A stretch of DNA of 64,000 nucleotides from an uncultured Acidimicrobiales bacterium. Its GTDB lineage: Bacteria > Actinomycetota > Acidimicrobiia > Acidimicrobiales > Bin134. The notes under the pieces were generated by a model. It was not told the DNA's origin. It did no database searches and saw nothing but the letters and a program-made list of their open reading frames with translations. The position numbers were made by a program, and so were the translations under genes. Where the stretch lies: contig OX638344.1 of the NCBI GenBank assembly GCA_951813555.1, forward strand, positions 3,535,076 through 3,599,075, given 5' to 3'. Every line of letters starts with the position of its first letter. Positions within the stretch are counted from its first letter, which is position 1. Positions 8,967 through 17,458 of the stretch are shown in pieces.

Positions 8967-10142
8967 TCAACCGCAGGCGTACTGGCTGCCGATGACCTGT
9001 TCGGCCGCAGCTCGGGCTCTGCCGTCGATCTCCATGACCGCCTCCAGGGAGTCGGCCTCGGTGCCGTCGTGTTCGCCGAGGACCGTCTCCAAAACCTCTG
9101 GGATTGCCGTCCATGGTATCCGCTCGTCGAGAAAAGCCTGCACGGCCACTTCGTTGGCCGCGTTCAGCAGGGCAGGCGCGGTCTGACCCATGCGCCCAGC
9201 GACATAGGCCAGCTCCAGGCAGGGAAACGCCTCGGTGTCGGGGGGCTCGAAATCCAAGCGGCGCAACTCCGCCCAATCAATGCGTCCAAACGGAGTGGCG
9301 ATGCGGTCGGGATAGGCGATGGCATATCCGATGCACAACCGCATGTCGGGCAGGGAGAGCTGGGCAATGGTAGCGCCATCGGTGTACTCCACCATGGAGT
9401 GGACCACCGACTGGGGATGGACGACGACCTCGATGCGGTCGTAGCCCAAACCGAACAGCTCGTTGGCCTCGATCACCTCCAAGCCCTTGTTCATGAGCGT
9501 GGAGGAGTCCACCGTGATCTTGGGTCCCATGCTCCACGTGGGATGGGCCAGGGCGTGCTCCACCGTCACATCGGCCAGCTCGCTGAGAGTCCGGCCCCGA
9601 AACGGCCCCCCGCTGGCCGTGAGCACAATGCGATGGACGCGCTCCATGCCCGCCTCGGAGGTGAAAACGTCGTTGGCCCGCAGGCATTGGTGTACGGCGC
9701 AGTGCTCGCTGTCCACCGGGAGCAGCTCGGCACCGGGAGTCCGGCGGGCCCTCTGAACGACCGGCCCGGCGGCGATCAGCGACTCCTTGTTGGCCAGGGC
9801 CAGCCGCCGACCAGCCTCCAAGGCGGCCAACGTCACCGGCAGCCCGGCAAACCCGACCACCCCATTGACCACCACTTCTCCCATCGCAGCCGCCTCGGCG
9901 AGAGCTGTCGGGCCGCTGGCCACGCTGACCCCCGGCAGCGCGTCTTTGACTTCGGGTACCCGTTCGGGGTCGCCCACCACCACGAGGCGAGGACAAAACT
10001 CCCGGGCTTGGGCAATCAACTGGTCGACGGAGCGACCTGCCCCCAGGGCCACCACATCCCAAACACCGGGTTCGGCCCGAACCACGTCCAGCGTTTGCAC
10101 ACCGATCGAACCGGTGGAACCAAGCAGCGATAGGGAGAGCAT
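8967..10142 (-). CDS. dxr: 1-deoxy-D-xylulose 5-phosphate reductoisomerase
   Basis: Dxr performs the committed MEP-pathway step, converting DXP to MEP with NADPH and a divalent metal. GSTGSIG (residues 8-14) is the nucleotide-binding loop; PVDSEHCAVHQCL, LTASGGPFRGR and TWSMGPKITVDSSTLMNKGLEVIEA form the catalytic and metal site. The 391-residue length is normal. ATG 10142 is preferred over the adjacent GTG 10145 because it starts directly before the Rossmann strand. Confidence 0.97.
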   Translation of the reverse strand: MLSLSLLGSTGSIGVQTLDVVRAEPGVWDVVALGAGRSVDQLIAQAREFCPRLVVVGDPERVPEVKDALPGVSVASGPTALAEAAAMGEVVVNGVVGFAGLPVTLAALEAGRRLALANKESLIAAGPVVQRARRTPGAELLPVDSEHCAVHQCLRANDVFTSEAGMERVHRIVLTASGGPFRGRTLSELADVTVEHALAHPTWSMGPKITVDSSTLMNKGLEVIEANELFGLGYDRIEVVVHPQSVVHSMVEYTDGATIAQLSLPDMRLCIGYAIAYPDRIATPFGRIDWAELRRLDFEPPDTEAFPCLELAYVAGRMGQTAPALLNAANEVAVQAFLDERIPWTAIPEVLETVLGEHDGTEADSLEAVMEIDGRARAAAEQVIGSQYACG

Positions 10143-10172
10143 CACATCATGATGTCGGGATCCCCCGACGGC

Positions 10173-11453
10173 TCAGACCACCTCGAGCATCAAGGCGGTG
10201 AAGTAGGTGGCTGGAAGCACGAAGATCAAAGCGTCGATACGGTCCAGCATCCCACCATGGCCGGGCAGCAGAGAACCCATGTCTTTGACCCCGAGGTCCC
10301 GCTTGATGGCCGATTCCACGAGGTCGGCCAGCGGAGCCACAACGGCAACCACGATGCCCAAGACCACGCCGTCGGAGCGAGATCCAGATCCATCCCCGAA
10401 GGGACCGATCTCCAAAATGGAGATGAACACCAACGCAGCCGCGATGGTGGCGATGGTGCCGCCAATAAGGCCCTCAACTGTCTTGTTCGGGCTGGCCATT
10501 GACAGCGGGGTTCGGCCCGCAGCCCGTCCGACGGTGAAGGCGCCGACATCATGGGCCGCGGTCAAGATCACCGCGCTCAGCACCAGCTCGCGGCCGTCGG
10601 GCATGTCCAGAAGCAGCCCGCCGAAAGCCCCGGCCACCCCGATGTAGACAATCCCAAACAGGGTGACCCCGAGGTTGGAGAGCGGGCGGTCACGCCCCAC
10701 GCCGCCCACATACCACAATCCCGCGCCGAACAGGGCAAACACCAGCACCAACAAGATGCCTTCGGCCCCTCGCCAATAGGCGGCCAGCGGCATAGCCGCC
10801 ACTGCGGTGAAGCCCAAAAGCGATGGCGGATGGTAGCCAGCGTGCCGCAGACTGGTGAACCACTCGGCCGCGGCTAGCAGCAGGGCGATGGCGAGAACGG
10901 CGAGGGTGACCTCCTCGCCCAAGGCGATGGCACCGAGGACAATGCCGCCCAGCACCAATCCCACCACGATGGCCGCAACCGTATTGCCCTCACGAGCGGA
11001 ACCTCGCGATTCTGCCATCGGAGAAGGCGGTGGCGACAGAAGCGCTTCCGAGGGATCGCCGATACCGGCCATATCGGGAGATTCTGAAACGTCCAGGGAA
11101 AGGACCTCGTCCACCCGGTCAACCGAGGGAAACTCCACTGCCTCGGTGGGCTCAGGATCCTCGAAGACGCTTGCGCTCTCGGTTGGCTGGCTCGCTGATG
11201 CCATCGCCGGCTGGTGTTCGGACGGGGATTCATCGGAGTCGTCACGCCATCGGGGGGCTGCATCTGCCAGGCTGTCCCAGCCCTCATCGGCGGCCTCCTC
11301 ATCGGCGGCGGACTCACCCCAACGAGGCAGGCCAGGTTCTTCCTCTTCCTCATCGAACAACGAAGTCAGATCATCCAAGAACATGGCCTGATCGTCGTCC
11401 GGCGACCCTTCGGAGGGATCATTCGGTCTTTGCAAAGGATTGTCGTCGTCCAC
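10173..11453 (-). CDS. cdsA: Phosphatidate cytidylyltransferase with acidic N-terminal extension
   Basis: CdsA makes CDP-diacylglycerol from CTP and phosphatidic acid at the membrane. The C-terminal 270 residues hold about eight membrane helices and the family signature near the end (KRDLGVKDMGSLLPGHGGML, then DRIDA). The first 150 residues are a soluble Asp/Glu/Ser/Pro-rich tract beginning MDDDNPLQRPNDPSEG, absent from typical 260-300-residue CdsA. Its role is unknown. The GTG start follows a strong GGAGGGG. The gene lies between frr and dxr, as in many bacteria. Confidence 0.94.
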   Translation of the reverse strand: MDDDNPLQRPNDPSEGSPDDDQAMFLDDLTSLFDEEEEEPGLPRWGESAADEEAADEGWDSLADAAPRWRDDSDESPSEHQPAMASASQPTESASVFEDPEPTEAVEFPSVDRVDEVLSLDVSESPDMAGIGDPSEALLSPPPSPMAESRGSAREGNTVAAIVVGLVLGGIVLGAIALGEEVTLAVLAIALLLAAAEWFTSLRHAGYHPPSLLGFTAVAAMPLAAYWRGAEGILLVLVFALFGAGLWYVGGVGRDRPLSNLGVTLFGIVYIGVAGAFGGLLLDMPDGRELVLSAVILTAAHDVGAFTVGRAAGRTPLSMASPNKTVEGLIGGTIATIAAALVFISILEIGPFGDGSGSRSDGVVLGIVVAVVAPLADLVESAIKRDLGVKDMGSLLPGHGGMLDRIDALIFVLPATYFTALMLEVV

Positions 11454-11477
11454 TGGCCCCTCCAGGTGTTAGGCAGA

Positions 11478-12053
11478 TTAGATCTCGAGCAGCTCTTGCT
11501 CTTTGACGCCCAATGCATCATTGATGAGCTGCTCATGGTCGTGGGTTAGATGGTCGAGTTCTTTCTCGGCCCGGGCCGCTATGTCCTCGGATACATCGCC
11601 CCCCTTGCTGAGCTGGTCGATTTCGTGGCGACCGCTGCGACGGGTGTTCCGAATTGCCACTCGTCCCTCTTCGGCCATCTGCTTGACCAATCTGACCAAC
11701 TCGCGACGGCGTTCTTCGGTCAGCGGCGGAAACATGAGACGCACCACGTTGCCGTCATTGCTGGGATTGAGCCCGAGGTCAGCCTGGATGATGGCCCGCT
11801 CTATCGCAGCAATGGAACCCTTGTCGAAGGGGGAGATAACCAGAAGCTGTGCCTCTGGGACGCTGAAGCTAGCCAGCTGTTGAAGCGGCACTTCAGTGCC
11901 ATAGTAGTCCACGAGGAACTTCTCGAACAGCGCAGGAGAAGCCCGGCCAGTTCTGATGGTGGCGAACTGTTGGCGGGTGTGATGGACCGCGGAGTCCATG
12001 CGCCCTCCGGCCTCGGCCACCACCAAATCGGTCAACTCATCGCCGGTCGTCAT
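11478..12053 (-). CDS. frr: Ribosome recycling factor
   Basis: RRF works with EF-G to split post-termination ribosomes. The 191-residue sequence spans the whole family: three-helix bundle segments (HHTRQQFATIRTGRASPALF; LTEERRRELVRLVKQMAEEG; RNTRRSGRHEIDQLSKGGDV) and the beta domain (YYGTEVPLQQLASFSVPEAQ). It is a few residues longer than the usual 185. It follows pyrH by 24 bases within the rpsB-tsf-pyrH-frr-cdsA-dxr run. Confidence 0.97.
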   Translation of the reverse strand: MTTGDELTDLVVAEAGGRMDSAVHHTRQQFATIRTGRASPALFEKFLVDYYGTEVPLQQLASFSVPEAQLLVISPFDKGSIAAIERAIIQADLGLNPSNDGNVVRLMFPPLTEERRRELVRLVKQMAEEGRVAIRNTRRSGRHEIDQLSKGGDVSEDIAARAEKELDHLTHDHEQLINDALGVKEQELLEI

Positions 12054-12077
12054 TCCAACAGCATCCTCAGAGATCCC

Positions 12078-12821
12078 TCACGACACCAGAGTACCGATCG
12101 GCTGGCCGTCGAGTATGGCAAGGACGTTTCCCGGTGCCATGAGATCAAACACCACGATGGGCAATTCGTTGTCCATGCACAGCGAAACGGCGGTGCTGTC
12201 CATAGCCCTCAATCCCTGGGACAGCACATCCAGGTATCGGACCTCATCCAGTTTCTCGGCATCGGTATTAGTCCGAGGATCGGCGGTGTAGATCCCGTCT
12301 GTGCCGCTATGGGTGCCTTTCAACAGAACGCCAGCCTCTATCTCCACCGCCCGTAAAGCAGCCGCGGTGTCGGTGGTGAAGAACGGGTTGCCGGTTCCGG
12401 CGGCAAAAATAACCACCCGTCCCTTCTCCAGGTGGCGGATAGCCCTTCTCCGAATATACGGCTCGGCCACTTGGGCCATGCCAATGGCAGTTTGCACCCG
12501 GGTGGGCTGACCCAGCCGCTCAAGGGTGTCTTGAAGCGCGAGGGCGTTGATGACCGTCGCCAGCATCCCCATGTAGTCAGCTTGGGCTCGGTCCATGCCC
12601 GCGCCCGCTCCGGTCATTCCCCGCCAGATGTTGCCCCCGCCCACCACGACGGCCACGTCAACCTCGAACTCCGACCTGACTTTGACGATCTCGGTCGCGA
12701 TCTGAGCGGCTATCTCCCCGTCAATGCCGTAGCTGGTCTCTCCAGCAAAGGCTTCTCCGGAGAGCTTTAGGACAATCCGGTCCCACCGGCCTGTACGCCT
12801 GGTTCCACCGCCGTCGTTCAC
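12078..12821 (-). CDS. pyrH: Uridylate kinase
   Basis: PyrH phosphorylates UMP to UDP in pyrimidine nucleotide synthesis. The amino-acid-kinase fold is clear: [11 protein letters not shown] near residue 20, [51 protein letters not shown], and [14 protein letters not shown] 12821, two bases after the tsf stop, gives 247 residues and puts the conserved lysine at the usual distance. The frame remains open into tsf, but that extension is low complexity and unlike the family. Confidence 0.95.
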   Translation of the reverse strand: MNDGGGTRRTGRWDRIVLKLSGEAFAGETSYGIDGEIAAQIATEIVKVRSEFEVDVAVVVGGGNIWRGMTGAGAGMDRAQADYMGMLATVINALALQDTLERLGQPTRVQTAIGMAQVAEPYIRRRAIRHLEKGRVVIFAAGTGNPFFTTDTAAALRAVEIEAGVLLKGTHSGTDGIYTADPRTNTDAEKLDEVRYLDVLSQGLRAMDSTAVSLCMDNELPIVVFDLMAPGNVLAILDGQPIGTLVS

Positions 12822-12823
12822 CG

Positions 12824-13615
12824 CTAACTGCCGATGGCCGCCAACTCGAACCGGACGATGGCCCCGTCTCCCAGCCGGGACTGCACGGTCTCCTTCTCCC
12901 CGAACATGCCCTGCTCCAACAGCACTCGCTCGGCGTACCACGCCCGCAGACGGCCGGTGACGATTTTGTCCCAAGCCTGCTCGGGCTTGCCCTCAGCCTT
13001 GGTCATCTCGGTTAGCGCAATCCGCTCTCGCTCAACCTCATCGGCATCGATATCGTCACGGTGCAGAACTGCGGGCTTGGCAAAGGCAATGTGTAGGGCC
13101 ACTTCATGGGCCAGCTCCTGGCTGACACCGCGAGCCTCAACCACGACCGCGCTGGTACCCCGGCCATCCTGCGTGTGCAGGTAGCTGTCCAGGATGCTGC
13201 CCTCGCCAGCCTGAACCCTGACCACTTTGCCCAACTGGACGTTCTCCTTTTTTGCCAAGCCCAGATCTTCGATGGCCGCTTGGCGGCCACTCGCTGCTTC
13301 CTCACCCTCGACCAGCACCAATTGGGCCAGCTCGTCGGCCAAAGCAGTGAAATCGCTGGCCTTCGCGGAGAAGTCGGTCTCACAGCGCAGCTCCACAATG
13401 GCAACAGCATTGCCGTCCACTGCGAGGGCCACCGCACCCTGCTTACTGGCCCGATCGGCCCGAGCAGCAGCCTTGGCCATGCCCTTCTCGCGCAGCGACT
13501 GGGTTGCTGCCTCCATGTCGCCATCGCTCTCGGTGAGGGCGCGTTTGCAGTCCATCATCCCGGCGCCAGTGGCCAGGCGCAGAGACTTGACGTCTTGGGC
13601 TGTGAATGAATTCAC
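12824..13615 (-). CDS. tsf: Elongation factor Ts
   Basis: EF-Ts is the nucleotide exchange factor for EF-Tu. The sequence has the N-terminal UBA-like domain ([19 protein letters not shown]), the core signature [15 protein letters not shown], and the dimerisation region. Its 263 residues fit the longer EF-Ts class rather than the 196-residue short forms. The GTG start overlaps the rpsB stop as GTGA, indicating translational coupling; rpsB-tsf is a near-universal pair. Confidence 0.97.
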   Translation of the reverse strand: MNSFTAQDVKSLRLATGAGMMDCKRALTESDGDMEAATQSLREKGMAKAAARADRASKQGAVALAVDGNAVAIVELRCETDFSAKASDFTALADELAQLVLVEGEEAASGRQAAIEDLGLAKKENVQLGKVVRVQAGEGSILDSYLHTQDGRGTSAVVVEARGVSQELAHEVALHIAFAKPAVLHRDDIDADEVERERIALTEMTKAEGKPEQAWDKIVTGRLRAWYAERVLLEQGMFGEKETVQSRLGDGAIVRFELAAIGS

Positions 13616-14613
13616 GCCTGCTCCTGGGGCTCGGCTGGCTCAGCCTCAATGGAAACCTGCTCCTGAGCCTCGGTTTCCTCAGCGGCAGCAGGCGGTTCCG
13701 AACGAGCCTCGGTTTCCTCAGCGGCAGCAGGCGGTTCCGAACGAGCCTCGGTTTCCTCAGCGGCAGCAGGCGGTTCCGGGGCTTGTGCCGGGGTCGGCTC
13801 TTGCTCCACCGGCGCCTCCGCCCCAGCCGAGGGCGCAGCATCGGCCGGAGGCGCAGCATCGGCCGGAGGCGCAGCATCGGCCGGGGGCGCAGCATCGGGT
13901 TGGGACTTGGCGACGGCGTTGCCCTGCGCGATGAATCGGCCCTCAAGGACAGCATCACTGATAATCCGGCACATCAGCTCGCCGGAGCGGATGGCATCGT
14001 CATTGCCGGGAATCACATACTGGATCACATCCGGATCGCAATTCGTGTCCACAACCGCGATAACCGGCAGCTTCAGCTTGTTGGCCTCTGCGACCGCAAT
14101 GTGCTCCTTCTTGGTGTCAAGCACGAACACCGCGTCGGGGGGCCGAGTCAAGTCCCGGATGCCGTTGAGATTGCGCTCCAGCTTCACCAGCTCCCGGGTG
14201 ATGAGAAGGGCCTCTTTCTTGGGCATCACGTCCAACTCGCCTGAACTGCGCATCCGCTGGAACTCCTTCATCTTGCCCATGCGTTTGGAGATGGTCTCGA
14301 AATTGGTCAGGAGACCACCCAGCCAGCGCTCGTTCACATAGGGCATGCCCACCCGCTCTGCGTAGCTCTGGACGCTGTCTTGAGCCTGCTTCTTGGTGCC
14401 CACGAACAGCACTTGACCGCCTTTGGCCACCAGATCGCGCACGTAGGTGTAGGCCGACTCAATGTAGGCAAGCGTCTGGGTCAGATCGATGATGTAGATG
14501 CCGTTGCGCTCTCCGAAGATGAAACGCTGCATCTTCGGATTCCATCGGCGGGTCTGGTGTCCGAAATGGACCCCGGCATCGAGCAGCTGACGCATGGTCA
14601 CGACAGGCGCCAT
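13612..14613 (-). CDS. rpsB: 30S ribosomal protein S2 with repeat-rich C-terminal extension
   Basis: S2 binds the small subunit near the Shine-Dalgarno cleft. Residues 1-235 are ordinary S2 ([70 protein letters not shown]). The last 95 residues are an Ala/Pro/Glu-rich acidic tail built of tandem PPADAA and [13 protein letters not shown] units. The start is well supported by GGAGAGGAGAAT upstream of ATG 14613. The tail is longer than usual; its function is unknown. Confidence 0.97.
   Translation of the reverse strand: MAPVVTMRQLLDAGVHFGHQTRRWNPKMQRFIFGERNGIYIIDLTQTLAYIESAYTYVRDLVAKGGQVLFVGTKKQAQDSVQSYAERVGMPYVNERWLGGLLTNFETISKRMGKMKEFQRMRSSGELDVMPKKEALLITRELVKLERNLNGIRDLTRPPDAVFVLDTKKEHIAVAEANKLKLPVIAVVDTNCDPDVIQYVIPGNDDAIRSGELMCRIISDAVLEGRFIAQGNAVAKSQPDAAPPADAAPPADAAPPADAAPSAGAEAPVEQEPTPAQAPEPPAAAEETEARSEPPAAAEETEARSEPPAAAEETEAQEQVSIEAEPAEPQEQA
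13667..13778 (-). repeat. 39-bp tandem repeat in rpsB tail
   Basis: Three consecutive near-identical 39-bp units (13667-13705, 13706-13744, 13745-13778 partial) encode [13 protein letters not shown] in S2. The near-perfect nucleotide identity indicates recent expansion or homogenisation. Confidence 0.93.
13832..13897 (-). repeat. 18-bp tandem repeat in rpsB tail
   Basis: Three and a half units of an 18-bp repeat (plus strand GGCGCAGCATCGGCCGGA) encode PPADAA units in the S2 C-terminal extension. Confidence 0.9.
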
Positions 14614-14741
14614 GGTGATTCTCCTCTCCCAGCGGTTCAGCGAAACCCGGGGTCAGCACCTGACGGCGACCGTGGGATGCCCCGGGCGGTAATTGTCTTC
14701 AGCCGGGAACTGCTTCCAGGCCGGGTCAAACGATAGCCGCT

Positions 14742-15302
14742 TCACGCTCCTTTGCCATAAGCAGAAAGCCGACTTCGGCCGTCGGGGTCGCGGTGGGGTA
14801 CCAGCCGCACATGGCCGGTGGTCAAGACCAAATTCGGATCGAGATACGCATCTCCTGCCCTCACACTGAAGAAGAACCGCTCAGAGGCGGTGCCCAACAA
14901 CTGCCCGGTCTCCACCCAGTCGCCCTCCGCCACGGCGATCCAGCCCAGATAGCCGTAAGCGGTGCGGAGCCCATCGCGGTGCAGCACGGTGACAAACCGG
15001 TTGTAGGCCACAGAGCCGGCGAACACAACCTCGCCTTCTGCGGAAGCCCACACTGGCTGACCGGGCTCGGGATCGTACTCCAAGCCCCGATTGCCCGGTG
15101 CCCCCACATGGGCTGGAGGCCGGAAGTGATCCACCACCTCTGCATCAACCGGAGGCAGGTACTCCTCTGGATACTCCTCCGGCGCCTCAGCTTGCGAAAC
15201 AGAAACCCCTTCTGATGGCGGTGTCTGTGCAGGCACCGCCGGGTTGGCCACAAGAGCCAGCCCAGCCATGGTTGCCCAGCCAATCCGCAATCCCCACAGC
15301 AT
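14742..15302 (-). CDS. Secreted LytM/M23-like domain protein, zinc ligands lost
   Basis: The 186-residue protein starts with a probable signal peptide (about 1-25, ending VPA-Q), then a short acidic linker and an M23-like beta fold. The G..V.A...G.VVFAG pattern is clear (PGQPVWASAEGEVVFAG), as are VLHRDGLRTAYGYL and GDWVETGQLLGTA. The expected HxGxD ligands read NRGLEY, and the terminal HLH is replaced by RFFFSV, so the zinc site should be absent. Such domains in EnvC/NlpD act as hydrolase activators; that role here is inference. Mycobacterium has an M23-type gene (Rv2891) beside rpsB, so the locus is conserved. Confidence 0.8.
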   Translation of the reverse strand: MLWGLRIGWATMAGLALVANPAVPAQTPPSEGVSVSQAEAPEEYPEEYLPPVDAEVVDHFRPPAHVGAPGNRGLEYDPEPGQPVWASAEGEVVFAGSVAYNRFVTVLHRDGLRTAYGYLGWIAVAEGDWVETGQLLGTASERFFFSVRAGDAYLDPNLVLTTGHVRLVPHRDPDGRSRLSAYGKGA

Positions 15303-15352
15303 GGCGCTTCCTTATGAACATGGACAGGAGGGGGGAAGCGACAATGAGGCTA

Positions 15353-16261
15353 TCAAGCCCGAGGATGGCTGTTTTCCACCACCTTGCGGAGCCGTTCCCG
15401 ACTGACGTGGGTGTAGATCTGCGTGGATCCCAGATCGGCGTGGCCCAACAACTCCTGCACCTGCCTCAAGTCGGCCCCACCGTCAAGCAGGTGAGTGGCG
15501 AAGGTGTGTCGCAGTGCGTGGGGGTTGGTCTGTACGCTGGCCCGACGATCTACGAGCCGACGGACAGCCTGGGCATTCATCGGGCGACCGTGCAGGTTCA
15601 CGAACACCGCGTCTTGGGCCACGGACGGGTCGGCCATCTCCTCTCGGCCATCGGTCATCCACTCTGACAGAGCAGCCGCGGCAGGCTCGCTCAGCGGCAC
15701 GATCCTTTGTTTGGACCCTTTGCCGTTCACCGTGAGCCGTCGACGCTCCCAGTCGATATCCCCCGCGCGGATGGCGCATACCTCGCTAACTCGGAGGCCA
15801 CTGCCGTACAGCAGCTCCAACACCGCGACGTCACGTTGGCCGCGAGCGCGGCTGTCGTCGGCGACCGCCGCCCGCGGCTGGTCCAACAGGGTCCCCAATT
15901 CCTCGGAGCGCAGCACTCGGGGCAGTCGGCGCTCCCGGATCGGCACCATGGTACCGATCGTGGGGTCCGCTCCAACCCGGCCGGTGCGCTCAGCCCAGCG
16001 GAAGTAGCGGCGCAACGACGAGGCCTTCCGGGCCACTGTCTTGCGGGCATAGCCCTGGGCGCTCAGATGGGCCAGGTACCTCCGAATCGTACGGAGGTCG
16101 ACTTCGGCTGGACCCGCTTCCTGTGACGATGGCGAAGAAGCGCCGCCCCGGGATTGCCCCAGCCACTCGGCGAACGCGGCCACTTCTCGGCAGTACATCG
16201 CCGCGGTGTCCTGGCTGACTGACGCAGCCGAGGCAGCAAAGGCGTCCAGATCCCATCCCAT
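15353..16261 (-). CDS. xerC: Tyrosine recombinase XerC
   Basis: XerC acts with XerD at dif to resolve chromosome dimers. The N-terminal SAM-like DNA-binding domain (1-100) precedes the catalytic domain with all expected residues: Arg157 (YGSGLRVSE), Lys181 (GKGSK), His248 and Arg251 (PHALRHTFATHLLDGG), His274 (LLGHA) and Tyr283 (TQIYTHVS). The length of about 300 is canonical. ATG 16261 follows TGGAG and is preferred over an adjacent TTG. It is assigned XerC rather than XerD because of its actinobacterial context beside dprA, comM and rpsB; a second Xer gene lies at 58421-59353. Confidence 0.92.
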   Translation of the reverse strand: MGWDLDAFAASAASVSQDTAAMYCREVAAFAEWLGQSRGGASSPSSQEAGPAEVDLRTIRRYLAHLSAQGYARKTVARKASSLRRYFRWAERTGRVGADPTIGTMVPIRERRLPRVLRSEELGTLLDQPRAAVADDSRARGQRDVAVLELLYGSGLRVSEVCAIRAGDIDWERRRLTVNGKGSKQRIVPLSEPAAAALSEWMTDGREEMADPSVAQDAVFVNLHGRPMNAQAVRRLVDRRASVQTNPHALRHTFATHLLDGGADLRQVQELLGHADLGSTQIYTHVSRERLRKVVENSHPRA

Positions 16262-16306
16262 CAATGCTCCAGACTACCGATGATGGGAACAACCCCGGCG
16301 CCAGCC

Positions 16307-17458
16307 TCATCGGGGAATGCCAACCCGCTCGATCCAGCGTCCCGAGACCGCCACCCAGCCCGCCGCTCGCAGCTCTTCCACCGCTCCGGCCACCTGGGAC
16401 ATATCCAGCCCGGAGCGCACTCGGATCTGTTCGGCATCTGCGGGCTGCCAACCAAGCGCATCCAGTACCTGTTGGCCGATAATGCCAGGACTCGGGCGGG
16501 GGTCAAGGGGTTTCGCCTCTGCGCCTGACATGCCCAGAGCCAGCAGCACATCATCGGCACCGCGACAAGGTGCGCAACCGTCGGCCAACAGCTCGAAACA
16601 GCCATCTGATGCCGAGCTGCGAACCGGTCCGGGAACGGCCAAGACCGTCCTGTCTCGAGCAGCCGCCTCAGCCACCGTGTGCATGGCCCCTCCCGATGCA
16701 TGAGACTCCACCACAACAAGGACGTCAGCCAAGGCCGCGATAATGCGGTTGCGGGCCGGGAACCTCCACCGCTCGGGAGGTGCCCCCAGCGGGGCCTCCC
16801 CCAGCAGCACTCCCTGATCGGCCACCGCCCGCCACAGAGCCCGATTGCGCTCGGGGTAAACCCTGTCCATCCCATTGCCCACTACCGCGATGGGCGGAGC
16901 GCCCCTGGCCTCAAGAGCGCCGGCATGGGCGGCAGCATCGATGCCCAAGGCCAAGCCCGAAACCACGCCCACCCCGGCCGAGGCCAAATCATGGCCCAGC
17001 TCGAACGCAATATCGCTGCCGTAGCGGGTACATCGACGAGTGCCGACGATGGCCACCCGGGGGCCGCGAACAACCTCGGGATCTCCTTTGTGGAACACCA
17101 CTGCCGGGGGATCCAAGTCGTCTGACAAGGCGGGCAGGTATCCAGGAGCGCCCAGAGCAGCCACGCCCACACCATGCTCTCGGTGCCGAGACCAAAGCCC
17201 GACCACATCAAGAACGGCCGCATTCCTGCACCATTGCTCGTACCGATCCCGCTTTCCGGCCACTTGGACCAGTTCGGGGGAAAGGGGCCCGAGAAGGCGG
17301 GCCCAAATCTCGGCCGGTCCGTCGAGGGCGAGCAGCGCCCGCATCCGTGCCGGCCCAACTGCGGGCAGCGATGCCAGGGCAACCAACCACGCTTCCACCG
17401 GCAGCTCTTCGGCATCTTCGACCGGAACTGCCGTCAGCCCCATTTGATCACCGGGCAT
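16307..17458 (-). CDS. dprA: DNA-processing protein DprA
   Basis: DprA binds incoming single-stranded DNA and loads RecA in transforming bacteria; outside competence its role is unclear. An N-terminal SAM/HhH region is followed by the Rossmann-like DNA_processg_A domain (about 100-300: VAIVGTRRCTRYG, VVSGLALGIDAAAHAGAL, FPARNRIIAALAD) and a C-terminal winged helix (about 315-380). ATG 17458 behind CTGGAG is chosen; starts at 17479 and 17443 are also in frame. It overlaps comM by 11 bases. Confidence 0.92.
   Translation of the reverse strand: MPGDQMGLTAVPVEDAEELPVEAWLVALASLPAVGPARMRALLALDGPAEIWARLLGPLSPELVQVAGKRDRYEQWCRNAAVLDVVGLWSRHREHGVGVAALGAPGYLPALSDDLDPPAVVFHKGDPEVVRGPRVAIVGTRRCTRYGSDIAFELGHDLASAGVGVVSGLALGIDAAAHAGALEARGAPPIAVVGNGMDRVYPERNRALWRAVADQGVLLGEAPLGAPPERWRFPARNRIIAALADVLVVVESHASGGAMHTVAEAAARDRTVLAVPGPVRSSASDGCFELLADGCAPCRGADDVLLALGMSGAEAKPLDPRPSPGIIGQQVLDALGWQPADAEQIRVRSGLDMSQVAGAVEELRAAGWVAVSGRWIERVGIPR

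Noticed and set aside
12822-12974. N-terminal extension of pyrH into tsf
   Set aside because: The added residues are low complexity and antithetical to the family; GTG 12821 gives a standard PyrH.
13667-13897. Tandem repeats in rpsB as a possible integration or CRISPR site
   Set aside because: They are adjacent in-frame coding repeats without spacers; they explain the S2 tail.
15353-16261. Tyrosine recombinase as a sign of an integrated mobile element
   Set aside because: It is in the conserved chromosomal xerC locus, with no att repeats, excisionase or cargo genes; the same applies to xerD at 58421-59353.
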